NCBI GenBank assembly: GCA_022266195.1
Contig: WHVY01000001.1
Location: 9,176,001-9,240,000, forward strand
DNA from: Tetranychus cinnabarinus
Lineage: Eukaryota; Arthropoda; Arachnida; Trombidiformes; Tetranychidae
Direction: 5' to 3'
Length of the DNA stretch: 64,000 nucleotides
The notes below the pieces were generated by a model that was given only the letters and a program-made list of their open reading frames with translations, searched no databases and was not told the origin of the DNA. Shown in pieces: positions 10,239 to 23,478 of the stretch (position 1 is the stretch's first letter; every line of letters begins with the position of its first letter). The translations under genes and the position numbers were made by a program.

Positions 10239-11010
10239 TATTTTGGATCGTTTAATACTGCAATTTTTAGATCTTTTCCGGAACTGATTTTTAGACAAAA
10301 AACGTTTGATTATCAGTTGCTTGAAAGATCGTTGTTCACGTTGACAAATCATTCAGTTATTGCTTGAATCTCGGAAAAGCTTCAAAGTTGTTCTCTGCCA
10401 CTGACATGGCTAGAATTGAATTATGATTTAACAATTTCCATTCATATCTAATCATTGATTATTTCAATTTAATTGTAAGTTTCAATCAAGCCCGTTAATG
10501 ACAACTTACTCTGAGGATATATTACTCCTTGTTAATGGAGTCCGAAATGTGAAAAATGATGGAGATCCAGTGAAATTCTGGGAACATATCTTTTAAACTT
10601 ATTTTTATTGATTCATTATGAAATTTCCAGAATCAAAAACCATACCAGGAAGGTCCCTTCCCTTGTAAGTACAAATTCCGTCATTATGACACGGAATGAC
10701 ATACAAGTGACAATGACATACAATACAAATACATGCCAGCGTTGTGTGAGCTCAGCTAATCATTAAGATCATGGAAATTCGAACATCGACAAAATCTACA
10801 ATATTAATTATTACGTTACTGTTGTATTCCAGGTCTAACATCCTACAGAGTGTTATGTGAGTTGGCTCCTCTGTATTGGAACTATACAGGGATTTTGGAT
10901 ATAAAATTGCAGAATCAAGCACGATTTAAGAATTGTAACAGTCTTAACGTTTTGTTCAAGATGTTTTTGTTAGTTTGAGCTCCAACTCTCTTCAACGTCT
11001 CTCTTATAAA

Positions 11011-11108
11011 GCAGGCATTTTTTCATTCACGGTTATTCGCAGTATAGCTCACGAACAGTTGATGCAACAGACCTTAGGCTTGAATCACCTACGCCTGCAG
11101 ATTGAAGA
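11011..11108 (+). repeat. Diverged fragment related to the 6370-6773 MITE
   Basis: Aligns by eye to the left arm of the nested MITE with conserved blocks at matching spacing: TTTTTTTCATT, CAG.ATA, ACGAAC..T, GC..CAGAC, CTTGAA and CAGATTG. Only one arm is recognisable, so it is an old truncated copy. It shows that the family is present at least twice in this window. Confidence 0.5.
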
Positions 11109-11762
11109 TTACTCTTTCAAAGGTGTTTTGATTTGTTGAGTAGCACTCCCACTCGTAGTGACACTTTACACAGTCATTTGAAAGCATGATTTGTTAAGGC
11201 TGTGATTAAATCGATGGAAAAATAAATTGAGTCTACTAACTACTATAGTTATATAGTAGGTTCACGTTGAACCGGATCCTTCTCATTTCATCATCAGCAA
11301 CATAGACAGTGGTTGTACAAGGGCCCAATATTGAACCGAAACATAATAATCGAATTATCATTACCATATGAGAATAGGACAGATATTAATTATATTTTTC
11401 AGTTCAGGTGCGAACTCATCAAGTGCTCGTATCAAATTGAATTCATACCACATTTTTATATATGAAGTAAACACGCATCTCTGCGAGATTTGGTTAGATA
11501 CTTTGTAAGTTTAAATTCAATTTTTAACAATTTTCCGAATGCACATTCAATATTTAATAATCTATACAAGATGGAGCATTTGAATTTGAGCTACACAGGA
11601 ATGAATGGCTTTATGGTCAAGTATGCTGTTATGAGCAACTGGTATGGAATGAACGAGTCTAATACGAGATTAGATTGTCTTTAATCAAACATTATCTTAG
11701 TGATTGATTTATACGTGCAATTGACAAGATAAATTTGGTGATCTTGGCAACTGTCATTAGAC

Positions 11763-11795
11763 GGTAAATGTGTTAATGGAGTTAACACATTTACC
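11763..11795. repeat. Perfect 14-bp hairpin
   Basis: GGTAAATGTGTTAA at 11763-11776 is followed by the 5-base loop TGGAG and the exact reverse complement TTAACACATTTACC at 11782-11795. No gene is adjacent and no U-tract terminator context exists. The function is unknown. Confidence 0.8.
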
Positions 11796-14700
11796 ATTTA
11801 GAGTTAACAAATAAAGTTAATTGAGAAAAAATAATTTAACAAGTTATTGACATTGTTATTGAGCTATTAAGGCTATCTGTTTGTGATAATGTTGCTTATT
11901 ACATCATTATTTGTCACCTTTTTCCTTCCATCATCATCATTACTCTCAGTTTCTGTATTTAAGTGTGCAAAGATGTTGACATGTCAAGATAAATCTAAAA
12001 ATACTGATGTAATGTGATTTTCATCTTGAAATGTTTCTCGTTATAAACAGATGAAATAAAGATCAGAAGAGTCAGCAGAAAAAAAGAAGGATAAAAAGAG
12101 ATGAAGTGAGGAAGAAAAGATGAGGAAAAGATGGAGAAGAAGATGAGGAAAAATATGATAAAATGATCTCTTCTTTCAACCCAGTGCCATGCTTTTCATT
12201 TGTTACAAAAAACACAGTGAATAGACTGAATTAGAATCATGATGAGACTCAACATGTCCATCTTCAATTCATTATCTCATCTCAACATCATCTTTTCAAC
12301 ATTTTCATCACCAACTCTTGGTAATCAATTTTGCCTGAAATGAAATAGCAAGTTCATTGAACTTTACAGGGCAATTCAATTGTAAATATAAACTGTAAAT
12401 AAAACAATAACAGATTCACTTGCAATTTATAAATAACAAAAGTGTTCAACTAATGTTATTCATTGTGACATCTATTTTGAGCTTGAAAAAGCAGATCATC
12501 ACTTTACATGGTAACAGAATTGGTTTCATGGTAATATTTATAAATATCATTTTGTTTCACAATTGCAACAGTAAAAACTAGAATGAAAAAAAAAACGTAA
12601 AACAAGATTCATTTAAAAGACATTCAACTCTGTCATGGTAACAGGGATTTGGGATTGGTAACTCCCTGAGTTATTCTGGAGTGAATTGTCCCATTAATAT
12701 AATCAAAACCAGGAAGCTTTCATCAATATAATACCTTAATAATTGTTTGTCACGTAAAGATCATTAGTTGGTCTGAATCACAAATTGGTCTAGTATATTC
12801 AATCTAATGGTTGATACTTTTCTCAGCTTCAATCATCTTTTCATTAACTGATTATTTCTCACTGAACAATTATCATTTTCATCCATTAACCAAAAAGGTT
12901 AATTTGTATTTTGTTTTAAAATCATTTCAATTTTGTTCATTTTATATTTAAAACTGATTAGGTTTGATGCGCCTTCGTGTTTCCATCAACAATTAAAAGT
13001 TGATTTTTTTCATGAAAAATGATTACATTTTGTCATTACTTTACCATTTTAAGTGGCTAATTGTCTGGAACTGAGATTTAAGACAATCTCAATAAGTTGA
13101 CTGATCAACTCTGTTTTTTTCAACAATTAGTTTGACAAATTATCCTAATTTGATCCTAATTTTGTAGGAACTAAAATGAACCAGAAACTGTGATTGATTC
13201 TTGTTTAATGTAAATTCAATTATTGGGTCACAAAATTGTATTAATCATTTTGAACCATGAAATAGAAGAGTAAATGAACACTTTCTATTAGCTAAATTGA
13301 GACAACACTAATTGATTGTTTCTTAAACATCACCATAATCATGAAAAGCATTGAATCGATTGAATAGAGATGAAATGAGCATGAAAAATGGCAATGAAAA
13401 AATGTTTAAAATTTACATTTAGTTTCAATTAAATGTTGGTTAAACTGTAAAGTCAATTGGTTAACAATTGAACCAATAATCGACATTAACCTTGCTGATC
13501 AAGTGCTAGTCCGGGTTAAGGTTTAATACAACATTCAACTCACATCGCCATTCAATAAAGATTGAACATTGGAAATCACTTTTTCTTTGTTTTATATTTA
13601 AAATGTACTTTTATTGATCTGAAACTGATTTAATCAAGATATAACTGATCGTTGAAATCATTAGGAAGGTTAAACATCATGTCATTGCGTGTTTCAGATA
13701 ATTTGTAGATGATTAGTATTGAGTATTTCCAAGCATCATTTGATTCCCATTTTTAGGAAATAATGATCAATTCAGTTTCCAATTTCTTTAATTTCTTGGA
13801 GTATATATTTAAATCTGAAAGCTGATTAAAGATTGAGAAAGAGTTGATTAAACAGTTTTGGGAAAATATTGAACTAAATTAGAATAGAAATTTTTGATTC
13901 CATGTTTTTCAATTTTGTAAAATGTCTTTTTGTAAAGTGCAAACAATTAAATTCCACTTAAATTAACTTTCAATTGCATATAATAAGCTTTATTTAAGGT
14001 TTAAATTGTTGTTAACAAATGATTCTTTCAGTGATTTAAAAATGGAAAAATAAGTGACAAGATTTGTAATTGTTTTCATCATTCGATTGGTTCTTGTATT
14101 GCTTCTGACCAATCTAATGATCTAATTGCACTTGTATCTTAATCACAACTAGAAATGATGTGATCTCAATATTAAATGATGAAAAGATTGGCAATATTAT
14201 TAGAAATTTTGAATGACAATTTATGATTTAGATTCATGTTTGAAGAGGTTAACATTTGAAAGGTTGATCATTCATGTCAAATCGTCTTTTGTAAATGAGA
14301 TAATTGTTATCTGAAAATGATCACTTCAATTTTTTCTCATCCAATTGTTTCCATGAATAAAGAAATCAATTTTACTTTTCATGGTGAAAATTTTGTACAA
14401 AAATATTGACTCGCATTGGATACAGAAGTCATTGAAGGGTTGAATTGTAAGGAAATTGTAAGTTGAAGTCAGCATGAAAAATAACAATTTATCATTATGT
14501 TCATTCAATATTTTCAGTTATGATGTTATCATGAATAACTTGTAATGGGTTAAATAATGTGCTTTGGATGGTTGCCAAAAAGTGTAACTTTCAGCCTTAA
14601 TCTTTGCCAGATCAAATCAAAAATGATGATAAACACGTATTAAAATGATTTAAGGTTAAAATCCATTGAGATTAAGACCATTCATTAGATTAACTCAGTT

Positions 14701-17700
14701 TGGCCAGTTTTCAGTCAATCAACCCGTCTTACAGCAATTACGAAATTAAATCATTTTCCAAATGATTAATGCTGTGTGAGTTTAAGGAAATGTAAATTTG
14801 ATAAGCGAGTTTAACCAATATTATTAATAATCATTACTCTTTTGATTCCTTTTGCAAATATAATATTATTGAATCAGGCAGCCAGGCAACATCCATGTTT
14901 ATGGTAATCTGATTTATGTGAATGTTTTGTCATGTTAATGTTCAATTGTTCATCAGCAATCATTTAAACAATTGAGAAATGTAATTTTGATTCAGCCAAT
15001 TCATCCCATGTTATGCCTTGTTGATCCTTATCCTGCAAGACTGAGCATCGCCATCATTTCCAGAGCTATCCATTTTTTGTATGTTGTCTTGCTTATTGTA
15101 TCCATCTTTTTTGCTTGCTTTTGCAAAAACTGTCAATTGCTTTTGTCTTTTCAAGCTTAATGACAATAATTTAACTTGAAATTATCGTGAGAAGTGTTTA
15201 ACCTTCACTTCATTATGGCTCTGTATGTATATAATGGTAACAATCATAACACTAATGATAATGATACTTTTAATAATAATCATTATAATGTTAATAATGA
15301 CGGAAGACCTCTTTTTTTGGCGTTTGTGTTGTTCTTGATGTTCATATTTCATATGTTTGCAGCTAAAACACTGCAGATCGAGATTACCATTAGACAATGT
15401 CTTTTTTCAATTTAAGCCAGAAAAGACATTGAATTGAATATAATAGCTGGTGGTGTTGATTGTTGATGATGATGCAAGTTAATCGTGAATATTATGATTC
15501 CAGGTTTTAAGTTTTGATGGTTAGTCTGGACTAAATATCATAATGATAATGATAAGGTTGAAACGAATGTCCAGACAATTGCTGAATCGTTGATAATAAT
15601 ACAGTTAGTGTTGACAATCTGGTGTAGACGCCTAACGGTTATGATTATGTTTTCATCGTTAATGCGTCTTGTCTTGTTAATTAACAGGATTAACCTTGAA
15701 ATTTCGGCAAGTGTTAATTGTCATCTTTAACGGTTAAATATTTGATAATCTTGACATGATTTAAATGTTAATGGTGATGCGGTTGAAAGATTATCAACAG
15801 GATGATCCAGGATTTTAGATTTTCTTTTGTCTATCATTTTTCGATATTTCCAGGCATAACAGGCAATCTTTTCTTGAATTAATATTGACGCCAGCCATTA
15901 AGTTAAATGTTGCAGTCTTTTTTGTTGCTTAAAAGAGTGTTAACAGCTTGATTAACTGTTAATTTGAGAGAACAATTAATTTTATCTTTAGTTCTGAAGC
16001 AGGTAAATAAAAGAGAAGACAAAATAGATGATGAAAATGATGATGAAGAAGCAAGAAAAAACAAAATAATGGCTAATGCCTCATAAACATTATCATGAAA
16101 AAGACCAACAAAGTAAACATAAACAGCAAATATTAGGTTAAAATTGCCTCCAGGTAAATGAAAAATTGAGGTTCCTAGAGGCGTTGAGGTGAATAAGTAT
16201 CAACATGATCATCTTAAGTTGAGATAAGGATGATAAAAAAATGTTTCAACAAAACAAACAGGGCGGTCAATGAAGATAAAAATGATGATGATGAGATGAT
16301 GGTGAAGATGAGAAGAGTATGAACATTAGTAGAAAAAAAATAACATCAAAAACCAAAACAAAATCAACAAGCTACTGGATTAGCAGAATACACGCAAAAA
16401 GAAAACAAATAAAGGCTTAAGAAACTGGTAGACGAAACTAGATGTTGCGATGATTACGATGATGGCGATGATATAAAATATAGCAGTTAGGATGAAGATG
16501 ATTAAAACAAGTCATTTGAAATGGATATAAAAACTAATGATCTGGAGATGGATTGAAAGATAACAGACCATCATGAAGGCAATGTAACAAAAACTGGAGA
16601 AACTTGATAGTGTTTAATTGAAAAGAAACAACATCACGTACAGGTTAAATTGAAAGTTAATGATTAACCAGATACTCATTGAAATTAGAGCTAAACATTA
16701 AACAATTAGACACAAAATGAAATTAATTAAAATGAAACTCAACCAGTTGGATTAAACAAAAGCCAATGTAACAAAAATGCTTCATCAGCATTAACCACGT
16801 GACAAAACAGCCGTCCATCAAAGCGAGGCAAAATTAAAATTGAAAAAATAGCAAATTTTCATTTCGATTCAATTTAAATTTATTTCAATTTACATGATTG
16901 TCAGTTGAATAATGTTGATACATGAAAAGTAAAAATTGTAATTGTTGCTTTTAATGGGCAAAGGCATTCAGAATCCATTGAACGGGTAATTTGCTGTAAC
17001 TTTCATCCTAAACATGATGAAGATGAATATCAAACCCAACCTGATGATCATGAAGATGATGGTTAACACGATTTACTAGAAGAGTCTACATGATGAAAAT
17101 GATGATTCAAAGACTCAAGTTTGATTGTTCATGTTTGCCTTGAAAAGGCAATACTAGAAACGTTTACCTTTTCAATGAATGATATAATTCAATGAAAGTT
17201 AATGAACTGGTAAAATGAAGTCATTGATTATTAAACACTGATCAGAAAGAGTTGGCTATTACAGATGTTATGCATAATCAACCAATTTTCATGTGAATTA
17301 TCGTTTTTATTTCTTATCAATTCTTTACTTGTTTTTACCTGAATTTGGTTCGCCATTTAACCCATCAATTTGATGATTTATTTTGGATAAAAGTGATTTA
17401 TATTTAACTTTATATTGACCACTTTCATTGTTTATTGTTTAAGACAATTTAGGACAATAATTACAATTACAATAAACTCAATGAACTTGAACTTAACCTT
17501 ACATTTGATTAGATTGCATTTGGCAACAAGCGCCAAGCTGAAGATGTTTAATCAAGTTGAACAGCTTTTTTGGCTGGCTTTTCACACATTTTGTTGTTTT
17601 TTGTTGTTAAATGTTTGTTACAATTAATTAAGGTTAATCAATTGCAAGATTAAAATTGAGATTCACTTGGAAATGGTAAAATTAAAAGCTAAAAATATAT

Positions 17701-19527
17701 ACACTTTAATTTAAATTGTTGTTGTTGTAATGTTAACGGTTTACGCTTTTTTCATGTTTACCTCGTTTCGACTTGATTTGCCATCATTTGGCTTAATTTT
17801 GGTTTAGACTTTTTGGTTATTTAAATTTTCAATTGATTGATTAGTTTAAAAATTGAAATTGAAATTATTTGGTTTTACTTTTGATTAGGATTTTTCAGAT
17901 CAATTACATTCTTTTTTTAAGATTTATGCTTAAAGCCATTTTTTGCTTGAATATATGCAAAGGCTTGTGACTTTGTTTACAAAAGGTTTTCATGTAAATC
18001 TGATTGTACAGGTTAAACTGACTTGTTTTTCATCATTAATTGATTAATTGATTGCTTCAATCTTGCATCAAAATAGATTGTTTTAATTTATAAATAGTGT
18101 TAAATTGTTGAGAGATCAACAAATGGCCAGATTAACGAGTAAAATTGAATGTTAATAGGCTTGGAATGGATAAGGAAGAGGAAGTTAATTGTGTTTTTAG
18201 ACTTACATTAATAGATCATTTCATCTACCTGATTAACCTACCTTTAAATGATTGTAAAGTGAATGTTTAAAGAAAGCAAAATCAACAATTTAAGTTGATT
18301 ATTAACGATTAATTTTCATCAAATAATAGTGTAAAAGGTTTTGGGTTAAGAAATAAAATGGTTTAAGGCTTGGTTACGATGAACACAGTGAGATGGCAAA
18401 AACAATAATAAGGCTTACTTTTTTGGTCATTTTGGTTTCTCCGATTATTTAAACCCACTTTGTAATTAATTTAGATTTTTGAAGGATTGGTTGATCAAAA
18501 ATTGTAATTCTTGTTTTATCACAATTATCACAATCATACTTAAATTGTTAATTGTAAAGGGTTAGTTTAGGTTTAATGTAATAACCTCACAGATGATATT
18601 AATGACGCCGGCTTGATCAGCTATTGATAAGTGAAAATTGGGTTTGCAGCTTTAGCCGGAAAGATTAATCGCCATTAACCAGTTGATAATCAAAAGACAT
18701 TTCATTTGTTTGATGTAAATGTGTTACAAAGGCAATTTAAATTAACAAATTCAGGTCATTTAAGAGTTTTAACAGATTTAATTTACATGTTAACCAGGAT
18801 TTTTCAATCTCCGTCTTAATTAGCTATCTGATTCCTACTATTCAGTCTAATTTGTGGTTGACTGATCTATTCCTTGAGATTTATTCTGTTAGCTATAAGC
18901 AAATTAAATTAATTACTTAAACACGATATGATTTATTTTGTTTGCAATGAATAAGACGAGGTGATTAATGTTGCAATTAAATCAGTGGAAAAAATCTGGC
19001 TCAGATTTGCGTTTGGATTAGGCGCTCTTTTTATATTTCAACATTCGCGGTAAGCGCCAAAGCTAAGCACATGATTTGGATGATCCATTTTGCTTCACGC
19101 TGGTCAACATTAAATGGTGAGTTTTGATTTTTCCTCGATTGTTTTTAATTTGACAAATCATTCTTTGTTCATTATTTTAATCTTGTTCATCACTATATCT
19201 TCCTGATTTTAATATTTCAATCTTTCTTGTCTTTTTCTTGTGAATGTAATTTTTTTTCAACAATCAGCCAAGCCCATGCTATCAGAATTGTGTGTTTGGG
19301 CGTTTTGAGGAAACGTGTATTTCAATGCTGCCTTTTACACTTTGCCTTTTGGATTTTGGATTTTATTTTCATCTACTTTATAAGCTTTAGGCCAAACTTG
19401 GTTACTTATCATCATTATCATCACTATCATTAACATGATACTTTGGCTATTTTTTACCATTAACCTGTGGTTATCCAATGATTCTGATTCCTTTTTAATC
19501 TGAACTTGATCATCTGTCGATTTCCAG

Positions 19528-19755
19528 CCTTTGGTTTTTCCTACGATTGAAAACAACTTTTCTGCTTTAGGATCAGATACACTTTTCCAACTATTTCGAC
19601 TAATAGACTTTTCTAATTGTGCCCCGGATATTGATAATTTATCTTTGAAATCGATATTTCTCGTTAAATCTCATCGAAACATCAGTCAACATGTCGGAAT
19701 CATTTTGTCGGTTCAAGAGCTGCTCTTTGACGAATCTCAGTTAATGGAAAAATAA
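19528..19755 (+). other. Weak candidate exon
   Basis: After a TTTCCAG acceptor-like site (ending 19527) an open frame of about 75 codons reads through SDTLFQLFRLIDFSNCAPDI and LSLKSIFLVKSHRNISQHVG to a TAA at 19753-19755. Codon use is less AT-biased than in the surroundings. There is no recognised domain and no confident upstream exon. Confidence 0.2.
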
Positions 19756-22167
19756 TCAAATGTAACTGTATTTTTGATCGCTTTTTACATGATACAATAT
19801 TGGCCAATAATGATCCAATTGTAACAGTAACTTGTATCAACAGTTACCAACAAGCTTGAAATTGCATTCTCCACGTTAGTAGGTAAAAATTTCAAGTTTA
19901 ATTGAAACAAATTTCCGGATGATACTGGGGATGATCAGCAATCCTATTCTAGAAGTAAAAGGAGAGAAGAAAAAAAAACAAAAAATGCAAAACCGAAACA
20001 AATCAAATGAAAGACAAACAGCGAGAAAACAATCTGATTTACCATTCAACTTCCGGATAACTTGGCTAAGTACCTCATCAGCAGTAGCAGAAACTGCAGC
20101 AGCAGCAAAAAATCAGAATATGATGCAAAAAAGTGAGAGAAAGAAAAGATTCGATGAAGATGGTAATGTAGACAGACTGTAAAATCCTTGAAATTCCTAC
20201 AAGTAACATTGTGTATGGGAATGTAAGGTGCAAAAAAATAGCACCAAAAAATCAGTCAACAAGCAACCATCAACCCATCAACATCATCAAGAAAAAAAGA
20301 CTACAAAATTTGAAGAATATATGATTATGAACAAACAGAAGAGGAATAAAGTTGATGAAAAAGGTGTAACCACGCATTTGAATCAATTGTCTTTTTTGCT
20401 TTTCATGCAAATTGGATGCAAAGTGAAGGAAACAAAGAAGCTAAATCCTTCCTGAATAACACTTGAATTGGTGATTTTTGATTGAAAGGTAACTTCACTC
20501 GATTTTTACATGAATAAACAAAAGTACATAACATGAAATGATGAAAATAATCACAATAAAATAAGCACATAATAAGGTGAGACATAAAACTGGCGATTAA
20601 GAGAGGCTTGTCTTAAGCTTAAAACTAGCGGGAAAATATTGACATGTGATATACCACGTTGCTGCGTTGAGACAGTTTCTTATTTTTACCGGTTAATCCA
20701 ATCTTTACTCTGGTTATTATAATTGGCTTTTCTTAATTTATTGTGTTTATTATTTTATTATTAACAGTATTTAGTGGATAAATAATTTACTTGTTAAACT
20801 TGACTGCCCAAGGGTTAACCCAATCAATTACCAAAGAAAACCAGAAGAAACCAAGGAAATTCTGATTAATAAGGTAAAGACACTCTTTTTACTGTTAGCC
20901 ATTACATTGTTTTTATAAGATGATTGTTTTTGTTTTATTTTGTTTCTTTTTTTGCTAAATTGGTTAAGTAATTAGTCTATCAACAATTTAGTTTGATAAT
21001 TAATTTTGTTTTATCATTTTCAATCATCGTCCAGATCATTGATTGATTAAGATACATGTAGTATTTTGTATCTTAAACTAATTGAATTTGCTTTGAGTTG
21101 TTGATAGGTTTGCTGTTTGGGTTAGGTTGAGAAAAGGGTAAATTGCTTTCTACACCATTTTACCCACAACTCTTTCAGGTTTTGTGTATACTTTTAGAGT
21201 TAATTGTATTTAGTTAGAAGGGTTAAATTGTGTACCTTTTTAGTGGGCTATTAATGGGTTAACCTTATATTTGATTGTTCTCAATTGACATTGGTTGTTA
21301 AAGGTAGGAAAAAATAGGGTTTAAAGTGGTAATAATTAATAGTTTCTATTGAGATTTGATATTTATTTATGTATAATATCTTTTCGTTATTGCCAAAGGC
21401 TTTTGCCCATTGACTTCTATTCCAATAGATGGTAACTCAACATGATAAATTAACTTAAATGGCACGTTACCCAGTTAGTTAGCTGTTTAATTTAAGGTCA
21501 CCATGTTAATGGTGATGATGCAATTTAATATGAAACATGAAACGGATTTTTTTCTAATATAAATCACCAAAGAAAAATGAAACATTAATTTTGCGCTGCT
21601 ATTGTAGACTGAGAGAAGTTCAATCAAAAATTTAGACAAATTGAGACCAAATCTCACAATTGTCAGACAAAATAAATTGACATTAAGATATCAGCTTCTC
21701 AGTTAACAAGCTCACGATCTAATTGCCAAAACAATCTCAACTTTATTTGTCAAACAGTTTGCGGCTTCATTGAGTCAACTGAAAATGCGTACTGATTTTG
21801 CAGTTGCAAAATGGTGACAAATCTGCTAGAGCAAATCAATTATCCAATCAAACCAAATTAAAGATGATTGTATTGCTTGGTACACTTGAAATCAAAAGAC
21901 TATTGAGGATCACAAAGCTGGCAACATACGTAATCGCCATGGAATTGGTGATGAGATAAATTACTAAAATTGAGCCGAGTCCGCTTTAAATCATCACCAT
22001 AATGATCTAATCATTTACGGACAAAACGTTAAAAATATCAAATCTTGTTCAATTAATTAAGATCACGAAAAATTCCAAATTAATGTGGCTTACTTGGAAA
22101 ACATTATGTCTAAATTGTTTGTTGCACTATCTTAATTTTATTTTGTTTTGTGTTTATACAGGTTTAT

Positions 22168-23478
22168 TCAACTCACTGGTGGATTCTGGTTTTGAACAGT
22201 GACTCTATTTGATATACAATTGATTGGATTACCACGACGGTTGCGGTAGATGAAATTGATTGAACGTAATTTGGGTAAAACAAGTGAACTGACGTGAATA
22301 GTGTATTGAAGCCGGTCCAAAATTGAGATGCCAAACCAAGTTGTCAGTATTGACCCTATGTAGATGATGAACTCAACCTCTGACATGACTGGATAGGAGA
22401 TGTAATAGACATCAGGATCTTTAAATGGTTTTATCATAATTTCAACCAGCCCAGTTCTGGAGATCGGATCTGAATAATATTCCCGGTCAATTAAAAAACC
22501 AATCTTGGTACATTGAGGTGCCGTAATCAGATTGAGACACTTTTTAAACACCTTAATTTGGCCAAGTTTTTTGCCTCTAAATCTTTCATCGTCCAAGGAA
22601 AGAAAGGATAAATTGGTTGGATAGTTTGGTTCAGACAGGTTGACAATTGTATCTGGAAATAGACCTGGTTTAGAAGTAGTTTGGAGGTAAGCGTTGATGC
22701 AATTAGCAAAAAGTGTACTCCGATGATAATTTTTACATGCTGTTTCGTATGGTGGCTCAAGATAGCTTGTAACTACTCGATAAGCGCGAATGTAATGGGT
22801 CAAAATGTGGTTTTCTCTACCAAATATGATTGTAGCAAAGCTGTCATCATCAGCAATTGGAATGGAAGGATCAATCAGACTTAACCAAACCTGTGAAGTT
22901 AAATTTAATTGAAGTCGCAGCAAATTTCCCTTTTTCAATATGAAATTTTCCTTGGGAATGGTCACTGGTGAACCTGATCCATCTTTACACTTTAATCTAA
23001 CCCGAAAGTCAGTATTGCCGAGATAATAGTTTAACTTGCAAAGATCCTTTTTCAATGAATTTCCCGGATAACCTTCAATCTTCAGTGTTTTAACCCAATG
23101 TTTCGGTTCAATCAGAAGGTCTTTGATTTCATCGATGGTCAAAATGGTGCCCACTTTTTCGCTGAACGTTTGCATTTTTTTCGCAATGGTTAAACATTTC
23201 GCTTCGTTTTCTTTTCCACTGGTCAGTTCAGTCGAAATATTTCCAAAAAATTGGTCAAATTTATGTGAATATCGATGGCAAAATAATCTAATATTGATTG
23301 CATCTGACAATGGAACCAATAACTCAAGATCGGGTAAAATGTAATCCTCAGGATATTCAAAGGAGACTTCAGTTTCCACCTTGAAGGCTAAAAATTTATC
23401 CGTTACCAAATAAAGGTGAAATGAGCAGCCAAAAAAGCAAATCAACTTTATAATCAAATTAAAAGTGTTTGTTAACAT
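22168..23478 (-). CDS. Divergent DEG/ENaC-type sodium channel subunit
   Basis: Single exon of 436 residues. The first in-frame ATG is at 23476-23478; the open frame begins slightly upstream at a TTG, which is not used. The topology is that of the amiloride-sensitive channel family: one hydrophobic segment near the N terminus (about residues 7-25), a large cysteine-containing extracellular region, and one near the C terminus (about 368-390). Family signatures are visible: LEPPYETAC (240-248) followed by a CINAYL..CLNL..PQC cysteine series, and the pre-TM2/TM2 run SEVEFIIYIGSILTTWFGIS, which contains the Gly-x-Ser selectivity-filter motif (GIS, 383-385). These trimeric channels pass Na+ across the plasma membrane. 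In Tetranychus urticae the family is known to be greatly expanded, with a proposed chemosensory role. The ligand and role of this copy are unknown. Confidence 0.85.
   Translation of the reverse strand: MLTNTFNLIIKLICFFGCSFHLYLVTDKFLAFKVETEVSFEYPEDYILPDLELLVPLSDAINIRLFCHRYSHKFDQFFGNISTELTSGKENEAKCLTIAKKMQTFSEKVGTILTIDEIKDLLIEPKHWVKTLKIEGYPGNSLKKDLCKLNYYLGNTDFRVRLKCKDGSGSPVTIPKENFILKKGNLLRLQLNLTSQVWLSLIDPSIPIADDDSFATIIFGRENHILTHYIRAYRVVTSYLEPPYETACKNYHRSTLFANCINAYLQTTSKPGLFPDTIVNLSEPNYPTNLSFLSLDDERFRGKKLGQIKVFKKCLNLITAPQCTKIGFLIDREYYSDPISRTGLVEIMIKPFKDPDVYYISYPVMSEVEFIIYIGSILTTWFGISILDRLQYTIHVSSLVLPKLRSINFIYRNRRGNPINCISNRVTVQNQNPPVS

Larger units (their letters stand above)
10239..22167. other. 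Gene-poor AT-rich region of about 12 kb
   Basis: No well-supported gene. It contains a diverged relative of the nested MITE near 11011-11108, a perfect hairpin at 11763-11795 and many short low-complexity stretches (ATG/GAT-rich). The small open frames at 14326-15415 and 19919-20585 overlap in both orientations and carry no motif. A weak candidate exon at 19528-19755 is listed separately. Long introns or untranslated exons of a flanking gene cannot be excluded. Confidence 0.5.

Noticed and set aside
15182..15415. Two opposing open frames covering the same DNA
   Set aside because: The Asn/His-rich and Ile-rich translations are strand mirrors of AAT/ATT repeats, not a gene.
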